Below are positions 11,391-23,272 of a stretch of 64,000 bases of DNA, piece by piece. Position 1 is the stretch's first letter. Every line of letters begins with the position of its first letter. The notes below the pieces were generated by a model. That model had not been told where the DNA came from. It was given only the letters and a program-made list of their open reading frames with translations, and did not search any database. A program made the translations under genes and the position numbers. This DNA comes from Sipunculus nudus (Eukaryota > Annelida > Sipuncula > Golfingiida > Sipunculidae), in assembly GCA_026874595.1 (NCBI GenBank), contig CM049314.1:65508800-65572799 (forward strand), written 5' to 3'.

Positions 11391-14300
11391 AATGTGCTTT
11401 AGACATTAACACATACATAAATACAATTCAAGACGAGAGGGACTACCCCTTAAGTTATACTTAATATTATATAAATAGACCACAACTCTTAAGGCTCTTA
11501 CATCGAATTCATTTCTTGGCCAAAAGAGGTTTTGAGCTCTAAATATCGGCTCTATTTAGCCGTCATAATATAAGGATACAGGGTGGACGAAACAACCAGT
11601 CAGGGATACTGAAGAATTCTGAAGAACAAGGTTTTACAAGTACGGGATGTTTATTCCTCTCCTCCAGAGAAGAGAGAATGTAATTGAGAGGCCGAAAAAC
11701 AGGCGTAGTCCAGATAAGAATAACTAAAGACCTTTTTATTCACCTGGCCAAATATAATATACAGATATGGCAGAGACTTGGCTTAGAGCCGCTTTACGAT
11801 GTACTTTTTAAACAAAAATTACATAGTTTAGCGTTATGGCACTTAAGAATTCATGGTTTGGCATTGTGGCACTTAAAAATACATATTTCGGCTGAGATAC
11901 AAATGTGTCAGGGCTTAAGGCCCAGTGTAAACAGAAGCGTAGTTAAACAGCAGGTAATTATTAATATCGTGGCTCTGATGACATTTTACGTACATCTATT
12001 ATCGTGCAAACATAGTTAAACTATAAAACTGAGCCACCCTCGCCTTATATGAAACATGTTTACGGGCTGCCAACTAAAGCGCCGGCGACAATTTTCCCTC
12101 TGAGTATGAACTCGTATCGCACTCCTATTTATAGATTCAATAAAGGCGGACAGACGTCGGCTGTTCTTATTCAATGTAAGCTCAAAAACATAAGTGACAT
12201 AAGTCCATTTATGACGGTGCACTATTGACCCTAGGTTACTTTTCCTTTTCTTGCACTCATTCAGGTGCACATGGCTACAAATGGGAGCCGTCACAGTAAC
12301 CATTTATGAAGATATGAATGAAACGAGGCCACTGTGGTACTAGCAAAACCAATGCATGCAGTTTGTCTATTCTGATTTACAGTATGAAATCCTTTCGTCA
12401 GGTCGAAAAAAACAAGCGGCTGTAACTTTTCCACTGTAATATGCAACGGTCAGTTATATTAGGATAACAGTATTTAAGAAATCAATCGTACATTACAATA
12501 ACTCCATTGGTACTGTATCTGGTTATTTCGAAATGATTAAAATAAGTCAAATCTTGGATACGCCATGGCGATCCCACGCACACAGGCTTTTCTATTTAAT
12601 TGTTTACAACATGCTTGGCATTCGCCAAACACGTTCAACAGGGACAACATTGCTGTGTTTACTAACAGTTTGTGGATATATAAACTCACACAAGTGTCTC
12701 ATATCCATAATAGGGACTTTTCCTTACATGAATTACCTAAGTTAAGTTATATGTACTTAGAGTAAGCCAAAAGTTATAATTATATATTCTAGAAAAGGTA
12801 GATGAATTGCTGGTTTTCAGTTACAAAGTCAGGCCTGGTTAATCACCTCACTAATAAGCTTACCTTCACGCAGTTGCACTTACGTGTCGTAAAACGCACC
12901 GGCGATTATATGGAGAGGTACGTTTATACCAGCGTTTTGTCTGACTAGTAACCGTTAAAATATCACGTGCCAATGTTGTTCGTTAGGACCAGTACCAAAG
13001 TATTAGGTAGGCCGGAGTATTAGGCCTGTGAGCTAACGATGGTATCGGGTTTTCATTATGCCATTGGGGAGGGTTATGTTTCCGTTTCCGTTTCAAGCAG
13101 TGGTCTGCCCGCTAACAAGTTGGAAAGACCGTTTGCCTAGAAAAGGCTAGACTAGTAACGTGGACGGAAGCTTTCCTACAGGTGAACATTTTAAGGTATG
13201 GTTACCATTAGTTTCATTTTGCACCCAGTAATTTAACTGAAGTATCTAGAAATCGGCATTCCAATGAATGCAAGCCTCCACCATGAGTTTGCCCCAATAT
13301 ATTCTTCCCATAATGCCAGGTTCATTCGTATATGAGTGACTCTACATTTGTGAGTATTCCTTGATGGCATTCCTGAATCCGGATTATATGTCGGATCCAC
13401 ACAAACATGTAAAATATTCTTCCTTGGCCCATTTCCAAAATGCCCTTTAAAGTTCATTGGATTCCATGCATGGTTGCATGTGTTATGTTGTGAACACACA
13501 AATACACACAATCACACGCGAACGGGATAATAATGTCTTAACTGGCACGTAATTCGTGTGAGACAAATAATAAAAAAAATGGCCAAACATTTCACAATGA
13601 CTGCACTATATTCGCTGTCATGAACAGAAATATGGCAATTCCAGCTGATGACGTCATTCAATGCGATGCCATACGTTATCGACCTTTTTGACGTCACTAT
13701 TATATGGTAAAGAGCTCTCAAAATAATTATTATGGCCATGAAAGGCCTTCTGTGTGGGAGCGTATTGGGGGCTCAGTATAATTAGATCAAAAGGGTGAGG
13801 TATAAGAGCTCTGGTGGTGAGGTCAATTAAGCATGTTTACCACTAAATATTAAAAACTTGTACACAATTTCATACTTCGATTGAGGCCACTTATTCCAGG
13901 GTATCTGGTCTCGTTCATTTAAAACAAGCAGGACTCATTCAAAACAAACAGAGAACTGAAAATTAGTTAAAAAATTTGCCATCAGATGGCACTACCTCTC
14001 ATCGCTACATCCCACCAAGGGCTGGTTTGCGTTGGACTGGTTTTGACCCGCAGCCCTCTTGTCCCATGGGATCCAGCTTCGGATATAGAAAACTGTTTCC
14101 GAGAGTAATTTTGGGTACTCATAATTTGTAGAGATCTGCTCTTTTTTAAATATATTTCAGTAGAGGAAATCACGAGAAGACCTGTTTTTATTCTTGAAAA
14201 AATTGAAAACATGTTTAAGTTATGCCAAATAACTTAGTTTATATTAAACCCATGTGAGCTGACTAACATAACTCATACAATATCTTCTTAGCTTTGGTTG

Positions 14301-15383
14301 AAATCATTGGCATAACTTGTATAAAATATACTTTATCCATTCCAGTCAACAAACGTCCTTTTCCAGTCATCAAACAGTTTTGTAATACATGAATGGTACA
14401 GATCTGTCCAACATTGTTGATATGTAAACACATAAATGATACAGCTTTGAAACATCTTTTTTTTTCAAATGAGGATGCTGATTGCAGGCTTAACATTCTC
14501 GAACTTGAGATATAAGGTGCATGGCGGGACGGGTGCGGGATATCTTTAACTGCGGGGATTGCTGCGAGCTACCGTGTGTAATTTTGAGCGGATGTGGGTT
14601 CAATTTTCCGACCCGTGAAGGGCCCTAATACCGACACGAAAACTAGCCTCTCTGGCTAGTGTACAACAATCTGCGTACTTGTGTCTTCGGAGATCTTGTA
14701 GAATGCCTCACATGGTGCGTTTCTTTCCATGATTCTCCACGCTAAAGCGTGCAATAGTTTCTACGGTTTGAATCATAAGAACGGTCCAGTTTGACAAACA
14801 AGGTTCAATGTGACTCTTGGCGACCGTTGTGTATTTGTTTGCAGTAGGTACAATTTTCTGCGATTGTGTACTCAAATAACGCTGTTATACTTTATGATAT
14901 TTATATGATTTCTACGGTATGCAACGAAGTGTCAACAGTTTTTGAACATGACCACAACCCTGTGATTTACGACATTTTTCTGTGCTAAGAAAATTGTATT
15001 GGGTGCTCTCATAGGTACAGATAACGATATGATCGGAAGTTGTAGGAAATCGTGCGGTGTGACGCTTGGCTGAGAAAATTAAAATACGACGTTCTGTACC
15101 TTAATATTAAATTACATGACAGTATCCCAAGCCATTTACTTGTTTCTTGTTTATAGTCTGTCGTGTTAATCTGAATATAAATAATTTTTTTTATATTTAC
15201 AGGGTCTCTTTCTACCTCAACCGGCCAGAAAATATTCCGAAAATGAATGTTGTTCTACACATAATGATCGAAAGTTTGTGATAATATTCAAATCGACGTC
15301 CCAAGTATTGCTTTGATGGTTTACTCATGATCATGAGTTTTGATAATGGTTAAAAGTCTATTAAGACTATTAACCTTTTACAG
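11391..15383. other. Intergenic and upstream region of transporter copy 1
   Basis: No gene is supported. A G-rich stretch (GGCGGGACGGGTGCGGG) at about 14520-14600 resembles the larger G-rich minisatellite at 17955-18165. The promoter and any upstream noncoding exon of transporter copy 1 should lie here, but I cannot place a transcription start. Confidence 0.5.
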
Positions 15384-15411
15384 GTATTTTCTAAGGGACC
15401 TGAGAGGCCAC

Positions 15412-16075
15412 ATGGGAAGCCGATCACGGGATTTTCGAGATCGAGGCTGGGCCTGGGTGGTCCTCGGAAGCAGCTTCGCATGTCACCTTCTGTTGTCTGG
15501 ACCTTATTACGGCGCCGGTCTCGTTGGTGTCGTCCTAAAGGAAACGTTCGACGCCAGTCTTACTGTGACGTCACTCTCCGGGGCTCTTCTGGGAAGCCTC
15601 ACGACATTATTGGGTATGACATAATATATATACGTCACAGAGTGGGTCTATATACAGATCACTATCCCGTTAATGGTACTGCTCACTCTATATCTTGCCC
15701 GCACAATAACATTTGATACTATCCCTTTCTGCCATCTAGTGGATATTAAATCTATTAATATCACTAATGTGCAATACCAGCCTCTCTTCTTTCAGTTATA
15801 TTAATAATATTACCGGTTCAAGACCCGATGTCGCAATTACCTTGTACCTTGGCTGGATTTTCAGCAGTGATGTAGTTATCAAGTCCGGACGTAGACTCGA
15901 GTACGGACTCGGGACCCTAGTCTTTTTTAGGGACTCGGACCTGGACTCGAGGGTCCTGGACTCAAACTTGGACTCGGGCTCGGAAGCAAGAAATCGAGGA
16001 ATTAGACCAAGTCCCTCTCGAGTCCAGTAGAAAGAAGATTCTGTCACACACTTTAAACAGAATATTACAAAAATG

Positions 16076-16121
<46 letters not shown>

Positions 16122-19100
16122 CACTTGTGTGAACGATTCATTAACAGTCACTGAGAACTGAATTCTGCACAAATCGGAGCAGATCCCGAATTTAGGAAAA
16201 GCAGGGGTGTAACCTAGGAGGACTAATGACAAAATTAAAAAAAGTTATCAAAGTCCGGAAGAGGGGGTTCAGTCCAAAGGTTGGTCTGAACCCATAAAAA
16301 AGCTTGCGGAGGCTGGAAAAAGGTGGGAGTGTCCGGACCCCCTAAACCCCTCCTCTGGATCCGCTTCTTGCCTCCCTGATCACGTGATAGGCCAAAAGAT
16401 ACATGGACAAATAGATAATGATAACAAAAATAAAGATTCTATTTCTTGAGTGAGAAGCAAAAAAAAATACATTATTGTCAGTAGAAACATAAGACAAAAA
16501 CATGCTGTGATTTCCCCTTTTTTGACAGGTCCCGTGTCCAGTTTCCTGGTGAATAAAATCGGATGGCGATTGACAGTTATTATAGGGGGCGCTTTATTCT
16601 CATGTGGCCTGGTTGTGACGTCATTCAGCTCCAATATCTGGTGGTCAGTGGCTGGCTTCGGCGTCCTCAGTGGTAAGAACTTTTTTTTAAATAGAAAAAA
16701 TCACCAGAAAATACATCAGCTATTGTTTTCAGATTTTTCAAATAATCTTTGGGATATATTGTCATTGGCGCGGCCTACATTCGTGCTTCGAATGTGTGTA
16801 AACAGAAGTGGAGCGCGCTATCTATATTGCTATTTCCATGATTCTAGGCAGGGCCAAGTGCAATGCGGCTATCTATATAGCGCGATCCAGCAAGACTCAA
16901 CTGTCATTTGACTGGGATTTACCCATTAGCGCAAGGGGGTATTCAATGTAGACCGCGCTAGATTGCAGTTGTTATCTGCGTGTAAACGCAGTGCAGATTC
17001 TAGGCCGGGCCAAGTGCAGTGCAGCCTAACTCTACAGGGTAGCGCGCTCTACATAGTCACTTAGTCCGGCACAGTGTGAACACAAGTTAAAATATAGCCC
17101 GCTCCACATTTTTATGGACCGGTCTAGCGCACGCCACATTTTCTAGTGTAAATGGGGCTAATATCCCCATTTACACTAGAAATACACAAATGTTGGCCGC
17201 GCAAGACGATGTGTAGCGTGCGCTAGAATATATAACCGACTCAAACCGGTGGTCAAAATGTAGCGTGCTCCAGACCGAAAATCCTCGCAATATATGGCGC
17301 GTTTGGGAGGACTTGGCGCGCGCTAAATAATGTAGAAAAAACAGAATCCAGAAAAACGTGTGTAAATTGGACTATAGAGCTGACTCAATCTGCAGTTCCA
17401 CAGGCTTCTCACTTTCAGCTAATTAGCTGATCATCAATAAAAAGGATTAAATTCTCTGTGAAAAAAGGTGTGAACTGTGGTAAGGCATTACTGTCCTCAA
17501 GCTGGTGCATCTAGTGACGAGTAGTGTAACGCTATAAGCATATAGAATTAATATAAATTGATCCATTTTTACTTGAGTTTTATTTGACATTTCCGTATAA
17601 TAACATATGTAGGGAAAATATCTTTAAACTTTAACTATGTTGTTAGCTCAATATCTGAATATGTTGAATTAAAATTATTTTAAATATATCAACGAGACAC
17701 TATTGCAATATTTGATCAGTGTGTCCCAGTTTCTGACATTTCCTTTTCTATAGCAGTAAATAATTGTATTTTGGTAGGCGCATGGTAATTCTTCAAAATT
17801 AAAAAAAAGTAATTCTCTAACCAGCGAAAAATACTGGAATTCATACCATTCGCAAACATGAAAATTCTATCTACTCACAAAAGATGGCCATTCATTATAA
17901 ATAAATGAAAATAAATCATAATTCTTTTTAGTTGGCTTCCATTTTGGTTGTCCCTGTGTTTATATGCGGGTTGAATGCGGGCTGATGTTTTGGCAAAAAT
18001 GCGGGGCGGGGCGGATGCGGACTGAAAGCTAAATGTGCGAAGCGGATGCGGGTCGATTTGTTCTTAATAAGTGTGGGGCGGTGCGGGGCGGGTTTTCTTT
18101 ACTGTGGGGCGGGGCGGTTGCAGGCTGGAGGTTTGTTTTGAGTGGCGGGTGCGGGCTCCAAATTCCTGCCTGCGCAGAGCTCTAGTATGCATTAACAAAC
18201 TTGTAACTAAAAAATTACTAAAATATTTCAATTTAAAATTTTTATTTGAGGAACACGATTATCCCCAAAGATAATCTTGATCAGGTACCCGGATTCTCTA
18301 GAATCTATGCATCCCATGGTAAAATGATACAAACAGTTCGATGGTCTGAAGTCTGTGATTGTCTTGTTTTCGTCTGTTTAGGTATCGGTGCCGGAATGTT
18401 TTACACGGCTTCTTACGTTGCAGTCGGCTACTACTTTGATAAGAGGCGAACTCTGGCGACGGGATTCGCATGTTCGGGCATGGGCCCCGGGCTCGCGATA
18501 TTTCCTCCGCTGCTCGACTTCCTGTTTAACCAGTACTCCTGGAGAGGGGCGTTGCTGATACTTGGGGGCGTTGTTCTTAACGTATGTGTAGCGGGGGCGT
18601 TGCTACGCCCTATCCAACAGGAAAACCAAAACAACAAAGATGAACTTGACAAAGACGACCTGGATGACACGGGGACGTATATTACGCAAGTTAGAATCGT
18701 TTCGAAGACTGGAGCATTTCATTTTCTCAATGCTGCGATTTTCTTTATCGGAGCCGCTATGTCCTCAATCTCTCTTCATCTTCCACTGTTTGCCGTAGAT
18801 AGGGGGCTATCATTTGCTGAAGCTGGATTTTTGACAATTATTACTGGTATTACAATGGTTACAGGCCGATTTCTCATACCACTCATATCTCAGCGTTTAC
18901 CTTTCAGCGACCTGTGGACATTATTTTGTTGTTTACTCTTAACTGGAGTAGTTACTATTACTTTACCTTTTTGTATAAGCTCAAATATTGGTGCAGGACT
19001 ATTCGCTGCAATATATGGATTGTGCGGACTAGTATGGACATCTTTCTACTCCGAGCTAATAGTGGAGTTTATAGGATTAAACTATATGAATACAGTTTAT

Positions 19101-20168
19101 GGGATAAACATGTTTTGCTACGGAATGGGGAGTGTAACAGTCCCGCCTGCCATAGGTGAGTGAATAAAATTACGTTTTAGAAAACTAAATGTAATCATAT
19201 AAAACTGTTGACGTAACCAAATAATCTTCAGGTGCCTTGATAACAGGCAAACATAAATATAAGGCACATATAGGACACGCAGGAAAATAACATCTTCGTC
19301 CAATGTCGACAAGAACTAGTCCTGAAAACGGCCTCACTATGTTCCGGGTATAGCTTTCTCAAAATACCACAGTGACATATATTAGTTTAGCATATATGTA
19401 ACAATTTTGGCTTATGTTAACATGATGATCAGCAGGTCCAACATATTGGGTACGATAAAAAACAATTTGCAAGTAGAGGCTAAAATCTGTCCTAACAAGA
19501 ATCTTTGTTATTTCGCGAATGTCTAAATGCCAATTCACGTTCAAGTAAATATAAAGCAACAGTGGAAACTGTTAAAGTTACGTTGATAAGGAATAGTTTA
19601 AGCTTTATGGGTTATTATGAAAATGTTATATACATTAATTTTGACTGACAATTATGTCGTTTTTATATATTCTTTTCCGAACATAGGAGCCCTGGTCGAC
19701 TTCCTTGGTGTGTATGACTGCAGTTTCTTCGTATCAGGTACGTAAAGCCAACGTCAAATCAGAGTACGTTAACTCTACGTGAACTTTGTGGGGACGCTGC
19801 TCAAACCTTACACCAGCCATGTGTGAACCCAACGTAAACTCACGTATACCCTGTGTAAAAACCTGTTTAAAGCCACCAGAACTCTCCGTTAACCATATGT
19901 AAACATTACGTGGACACTGTGTGAAGCCTAATTTAATCCTTAGTGTACTCAAAGCGAAAGGAAAGTTTATTTAACGACCTATTGTCTTTTGATTATACTG
20001 CAGAATCTTTCTGGAGTTCGCTGGATGATACATTATTATAATGTTTCTGGTTCGCTGTCAGGTCTACTACTGTCGCTGTCTGCCTTCATGCTCGTCCCTG
20101 TGTCACTGCTGAAAAGACGACAAAGGAAGAAGACTGTTTTAAACACTTTGAGTATTAACATATATTAA
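15412..20168 (+). CDS. Monocarboxylate-transporter-like protein, copy 1 (SLC16/MFS), intact
   Basis: Five coding exons: 15412-15613, 16529-16672, 18382-19155, 19687-19737 and 20062-20168, joined by GT-AG introns all in phase 1, giving 425 residues. The start is the ATG kept in all three copies; an acceptor (TTTTACAG, exon from 15384) implies an upstream noncoding exon. Family marks: DRGWAWVV in helix 1, matching the SLC16 [DE]G[GS][FW][GA]W motif, and YYFDKRRTLATG (about residues 132-143), the second conserved SLC16 motif after helix 4. Hydrophobic stretches fit 12 helices, with a central loop rich in Asp and Lys (about residues 197-211). Arg about 278 in TGRFLIP occupies the place of the helix-8 Arg essential in MCT1; the nearby Asp of MCT1 is not present. 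The C-terminal tail is short and basic (LLKRRQRKK). The substrate cannot be told from the sequence; proton-coupled monocarboxylate transport is only the family default. No frame break is seen. Confidence 0.9.
15691..16078. repeat. Dispersed repeat in intron 1 of copy 1
   Basis: From TTGCCCGCACAATAA onward this stretch matches 50279-50885 in order, including a run of imperfect GGACTCG units. The copy at 50 kb has about 230 bp extra in the middle. Both copies end at a dinucleotide microsatellite on their right side. Confidence 0.7.
16079..16120. repeat. (AC)n-(AT)n microsatellite
   Basis: About 17 AC units are followed by a short AT run, at the right end of the dispersed repeat. Confidence 0.95.
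16765..17350. mobile_element. Foldback (MITE-like) element in intron 2 of copy 1
   Basis: The centre is an exact 17-bp inverted repeat: TTCTAGTGTAAATGGGG at 17141-17157 and its reverse complement at 17165-17181, with a 7-base loop. Outward, the arms go on pairing imperfectly: CTAGCGCACGCCACAT on the left against ATGTGTAGCGTGCGCTAG on the right, then CCCGCTCCACATTTTTATGGACCGGT against ACCGGTGGTCAAAATGTAGCGTGCTC. GCGC-rich words recur throughout, unlike the AT-rich intron around it. No coding capacity is seen. The outer limits are approximate. Intron 2 of copies 2 and 3 lacks this element. Confidence 0.6.
17955..18165. repeat. G-rich minisatellite (TGCGGG / GGGGCGGGGCGG)
   Basis: Irregular units based on TGCGGG, several expanded to GGGGCGGGGCGG, run through about 210 bp just upstream of exon 3 of copy 1. 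Runs of three to four G at short spacing could form G-quadruplexes on this strand. Copies 2 and 3 do not have it. Confidence 0.75.
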
Positions 20169-20905
20169 TTACATACTAATAATAATGATACTTTGACGTT
20201 TATACTACAGACTGCGATACGATGTCGTGTGATAGTACAGTTGTGATAGTGACTCCATAGTATAAAGGAAGCTATGAAATTAACTGTGATATATTCAGCA
20301 TAATGATGGCTGTGAGCTGTGATACTTACAGCCTTAAATATTACGACAGCTTTGAGCTGTGATACTTATAGTCTTCAATGTGTTACTGATGGTCCTCAGT
20401 AAATGTAAAGAGAGCCTGGTGTATTTGTTCTTATCAGAGGCCCTTCCGATGCTCTATATCTGAAACAGAAGAGAGATACGAGATTTCTGTACTCATTATC
20501 AGGACGGCTGTAATATGTAAGTCCCACATAGAAAAAATGGGATCATTTCTAACATGAGATGAAACTGTGATGCTTCAGTCCTCACATAAAATACAGCTGT
20601 GATGCTTCAATCCTCACATGAAAGACAGCTGAGATCATTCAATCCTCACATAAAAACGGCTGTGATGCTTCAATCCTCACATGAAAAACAGCTGTGATGC
20701 TTCAATCCTCACATGAAAAACAGGTGTGATGCTTCAATCCTCACATGAGAAACAGCTGTGATGCTTCAATCCTCACATGGAAAACGGCTGTGATGTCTCA
20801 ATCCTCGCATTTAAAGCAGGTGTGATGCTAATGTGATTTTTATTGTAAAGATACAAAATCCTTTGTATATTTTAAGAATTTGAATAAATATGTTATATAT
20901 TTTAT
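20169..20905 (+). other. 3' untranslated region of copy 1 with polyadenylation signal
   Basis: It runs from the TAA at 20166-20168 to just past AATAAA at 20883-20888. The signal sits in sequence (TTTGTATATTTTAAG) that aligns with the region before the AATAAA at 30224 in copy 2 and at 61352 in copy 3. The 32-bp repeat array lies inside; looser versions of the unit (GAGCTGTGATACTTA) occur from about 20300. Confidence 0.6.
20562..20835 (+). repeat. 32-bp tandem repeat in the 3' UTR of copy 1
   Basis: About nine units of CAGCTGTGATGCTTCAATCC plus TCACATGAAAAA run head to tail. Most units hold TGTGA, 11 bases, then TCACA: a 5-bp stem with an 11-base loop if transcribed. One unit has TCGCA, which still pairs by G-U wobble. 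The array ends with TGTGATGCTAATGTGA, almost the same ending as in copy 2. Confidence 0.9.
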
Positions 20906-21747
20906 CACGTCTTTATTTCTCAAGTACACATATACTCAGACAACCATGAAAAACATTATAATTAAATCATTCACCTGACCAAGTGACGGACAGAGAAGAC
21001 TCTTCTTAAAAAAAGTCCCTTCTTCGAGAAACGCTGTGCATTCTCCATTTTGCTCAAGAATGTAAATGAACTAAAAGCCTTGTAATAAAGTATATTCCAA
21101 TTGGATATTTTGGTTTTTTAGTGTGTCTGCTTACTAATGCTTATCGTAGGACATAGGAAATATCTATATTCCAGTTCACTGACTATGATTAAACAAACCT
21201 AAACGGAACTAATGATCATTGGCTGTAAGGAAGAAGCAAAGACGATATGAGGGTTACTGCTTAAACCAGACACCACAACGAACGTTAGCGTGTGAAGGTA
21301 GTATTAAAATGGGATTTATTGTCCACGAGGAAGTCAACACGAATATGAAGGCCGTTTGTAAAAAGCAAGAACCTGTCATGAAACAGATGTTCCCTAAATT
21401 TACAAAAAAAAGCTAGTGTGATAACTACTCTCAACATGCAATGGTCGATCTGAATGTTTGGATGATGTGCGACTCAAATGCACAGTTAAATGTATATGTG
21501 ACAAAATACAAATGCAAATTCAAACTTGATTTATAAAGAATAAGCATTATAGTAAGTAAGTTACAGGAGTTTTCGACTTGTGATCAATGTGTATCTTCTG
21601 TTCATGTCTATGTTTATTACTGTACAGCATGCCTGAACGAAAGAGGCCGTGACATGACTTCCAAACAGCACCTTCTTAATTGCCCATATGGCAATACAAC
21701 GACTTTACTCATGAGAGACACATTGTTATGTAAAGCGTTGATAAATC

Positions 21748-21750
<3 letters not shown>

Positions 21751-21792
<42 letters not shown>
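21751..21792. repeat. (TA)n microsatellite
   Basis: A TA tract of about 42 bp. At the equivalent place in the right block (52251-52301) the tract is joined to a SINE. Confidence 0.97.
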
Positions 21793-21795
<3 letters not shown>

Positions 21796-21943
21796 TTATA
21801 TTCAGAACATATGAACGGCAGATTATCAGACAATGAACAATAAATAATGTCCATGGGGACAGGCTATGTCTAGATTTGCAGGGCTTCTTCTTGAAAGTCT
21901 GGCAAATCCATTTTGCTCTACAGTAATTTCGTGCCTTGGAAAT

Positions 21944-21990
21944 AATAATGATAATAATAAAAATAATAATAAAAATAATATTAAAAAGAA
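21944..21990. repeat. (AAT)n-like microsatellite
   Basis: Imperfect AAT units, also present at about 52443-52475 in the right block, so older than the duplication. Confidence 0.85.
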
Positions 21991-22462
21991 GGAGAAACGC
22001 TTGGACAACAGTTTTCGGTAAAAGACTTGTCGTTAAAACACTTGCACACACACTGGAATATCAGTAACTCGAACGTTACTTATATAACTTCGTTCCTTAA
22101 TCAAATGTCATTGCTTTTTAAGACTCCGTGTCGTCAAAGTGCTATTCAGCATTGTTAATCTCATCGGTACCAACTGAGCGCTTATACTGGCCTTGTAAAA
22201 TCCGGCAATGGTTACACAGACTTTAAATTTTCATTCTGATTTATCAATAGGCTTTACTCAGCTGTAACTTTTATGAAACCCAAACGACTCATTCAGACAG
22301 AAGGCAAGAACCTCAAGCATGTGCCATTACAAACCACACCAGTTCATCCATCCAACAATATCACCTGATGAGTGCATCTCTGGTTGTTACACAGCCTACA
22401 AAGTATATCATACCAAATTTGTTGAAGATTATGTTAGAACTATAAAAGAATTATATTGTATA

Positions 22463-22892
22463 CTGTGGTTGGCTTCATATTCGCGAGGGTTTTAATTTCG
22501 CGATATTCGCGAATTGGAAATAATCGCGAAAATGAAACCCTCGGGAATAATTTGCCAATTGAGAATGTCCTTCTTATTCAGTGAAACCAATACTTGTATG
22601 TGAATAGGTTAGTACAGTGAGAAATTTTATAATAAATTTCATTATGCAGGTATCGGGAAAACGTTTCCTTAAATTTTAACTAAACCACCTGTGCTGTGTA
22701 TACGGGACCATCGTTAAATGAGTAGAATATCACAAACTCATGACTTATTCTCATTTTATAATAAAAATAGACATGGCTTTACCAAAGAATTGATTTAGGT
22801 TCCGGTGAGATCGCGAAAATGAAACCCTCGCGAAACATTAAAAATGGAGAAATCGCGAAATTTCAGCCTCGCGAATATGAAGCCAACCACAG
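22463..22892. mobile_element. MITE with terminal inverted repeats and TA target duplication
   Basis: It begins CTGTGGTTGGCTTCATAT and ends with the exact reverse complement; the perfect arm is 26 bp (through TTCGCGAGG) and goes on imperfectly with ATTTCGCGAT on both sides. TA flanks both ends (22461-22462 and 22893-22894), as for Tc1/mariner-type insertions. It is about 430 bp with no transposase. The matching place in the right duplicated block (around 52960) holds a single TA and no element, so the ends are fixed by an empty site. Confidence 0.85.
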
Positions 22893-23215
22893 TATTTCTG
22901 TACATTTCTTGCTGAATAAACGAAAGGCTAAAGATGGTTGGATATAATGAAATGATCAACACACACAACCGAAAAAGCGGATAATGCAACTTGTGCCTGG
23001 TTGAAATGTTAATAATAGCCAAGACCGAGAACAGTACACTCAATCAAAGATCGGAACTAATTTCAAAAGCCACCACAACAATCCCAATTTCAAACCAGCA
23101 GACCTCGGCAAAGGATGACACGTTACATCAGCACATCAGTCAGCTCGAATGATGATTGCCATAAGGGATGGAGGCGTAAATCCACTGGTATCGAAGGGGA
23201 CCGTATTGTAAGTAC

Positions 23216-23220
<5 letters not shown>

Positions 23221-23270
<50 letters not shown>
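23221..23270. repeat. (TA)n-(TG)n microsatellite
   Basis: A TA tract switching to TG. The matching position in the right block (53279-53359) is a longer pure TA tract. Confidence 0.95.

Positions 23271-23272
<2 letters not shown>

Noticed and set aside
11684-12019. 111-codon plus-strand frame
   Set aside because: Contains a small internal repeat (LWHLRIHGLALWHLKIH) but no recognisable domain, and no supporting exon structure was seen.
15796-16110. 104-codon minus-strand frame ending in CVCVCVCV
   Set aside because: It is the (AC)n microsatellite and the GGACTCG repeat translated.
18914-19159. An 80-codon alternative frame (MDIILLFTLN...) conserved in exon 3 of all three transporter copies
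   Set aside because: It overlaps the transporter helices in another frame and lacks its own signals. Conservation follows from the main frame and the T-rich hydrophobic codons. In copy 3 it is only read because of the extra T.
21617-22051. 144-codon minus-strand frame with YIYIYIYI and IIFIIIFII stretches
   Set aside because: It is the TA and AAT microsatellites translated; the same applies to the frames at 23115-23453, 52125-52475 and 53213-53431.
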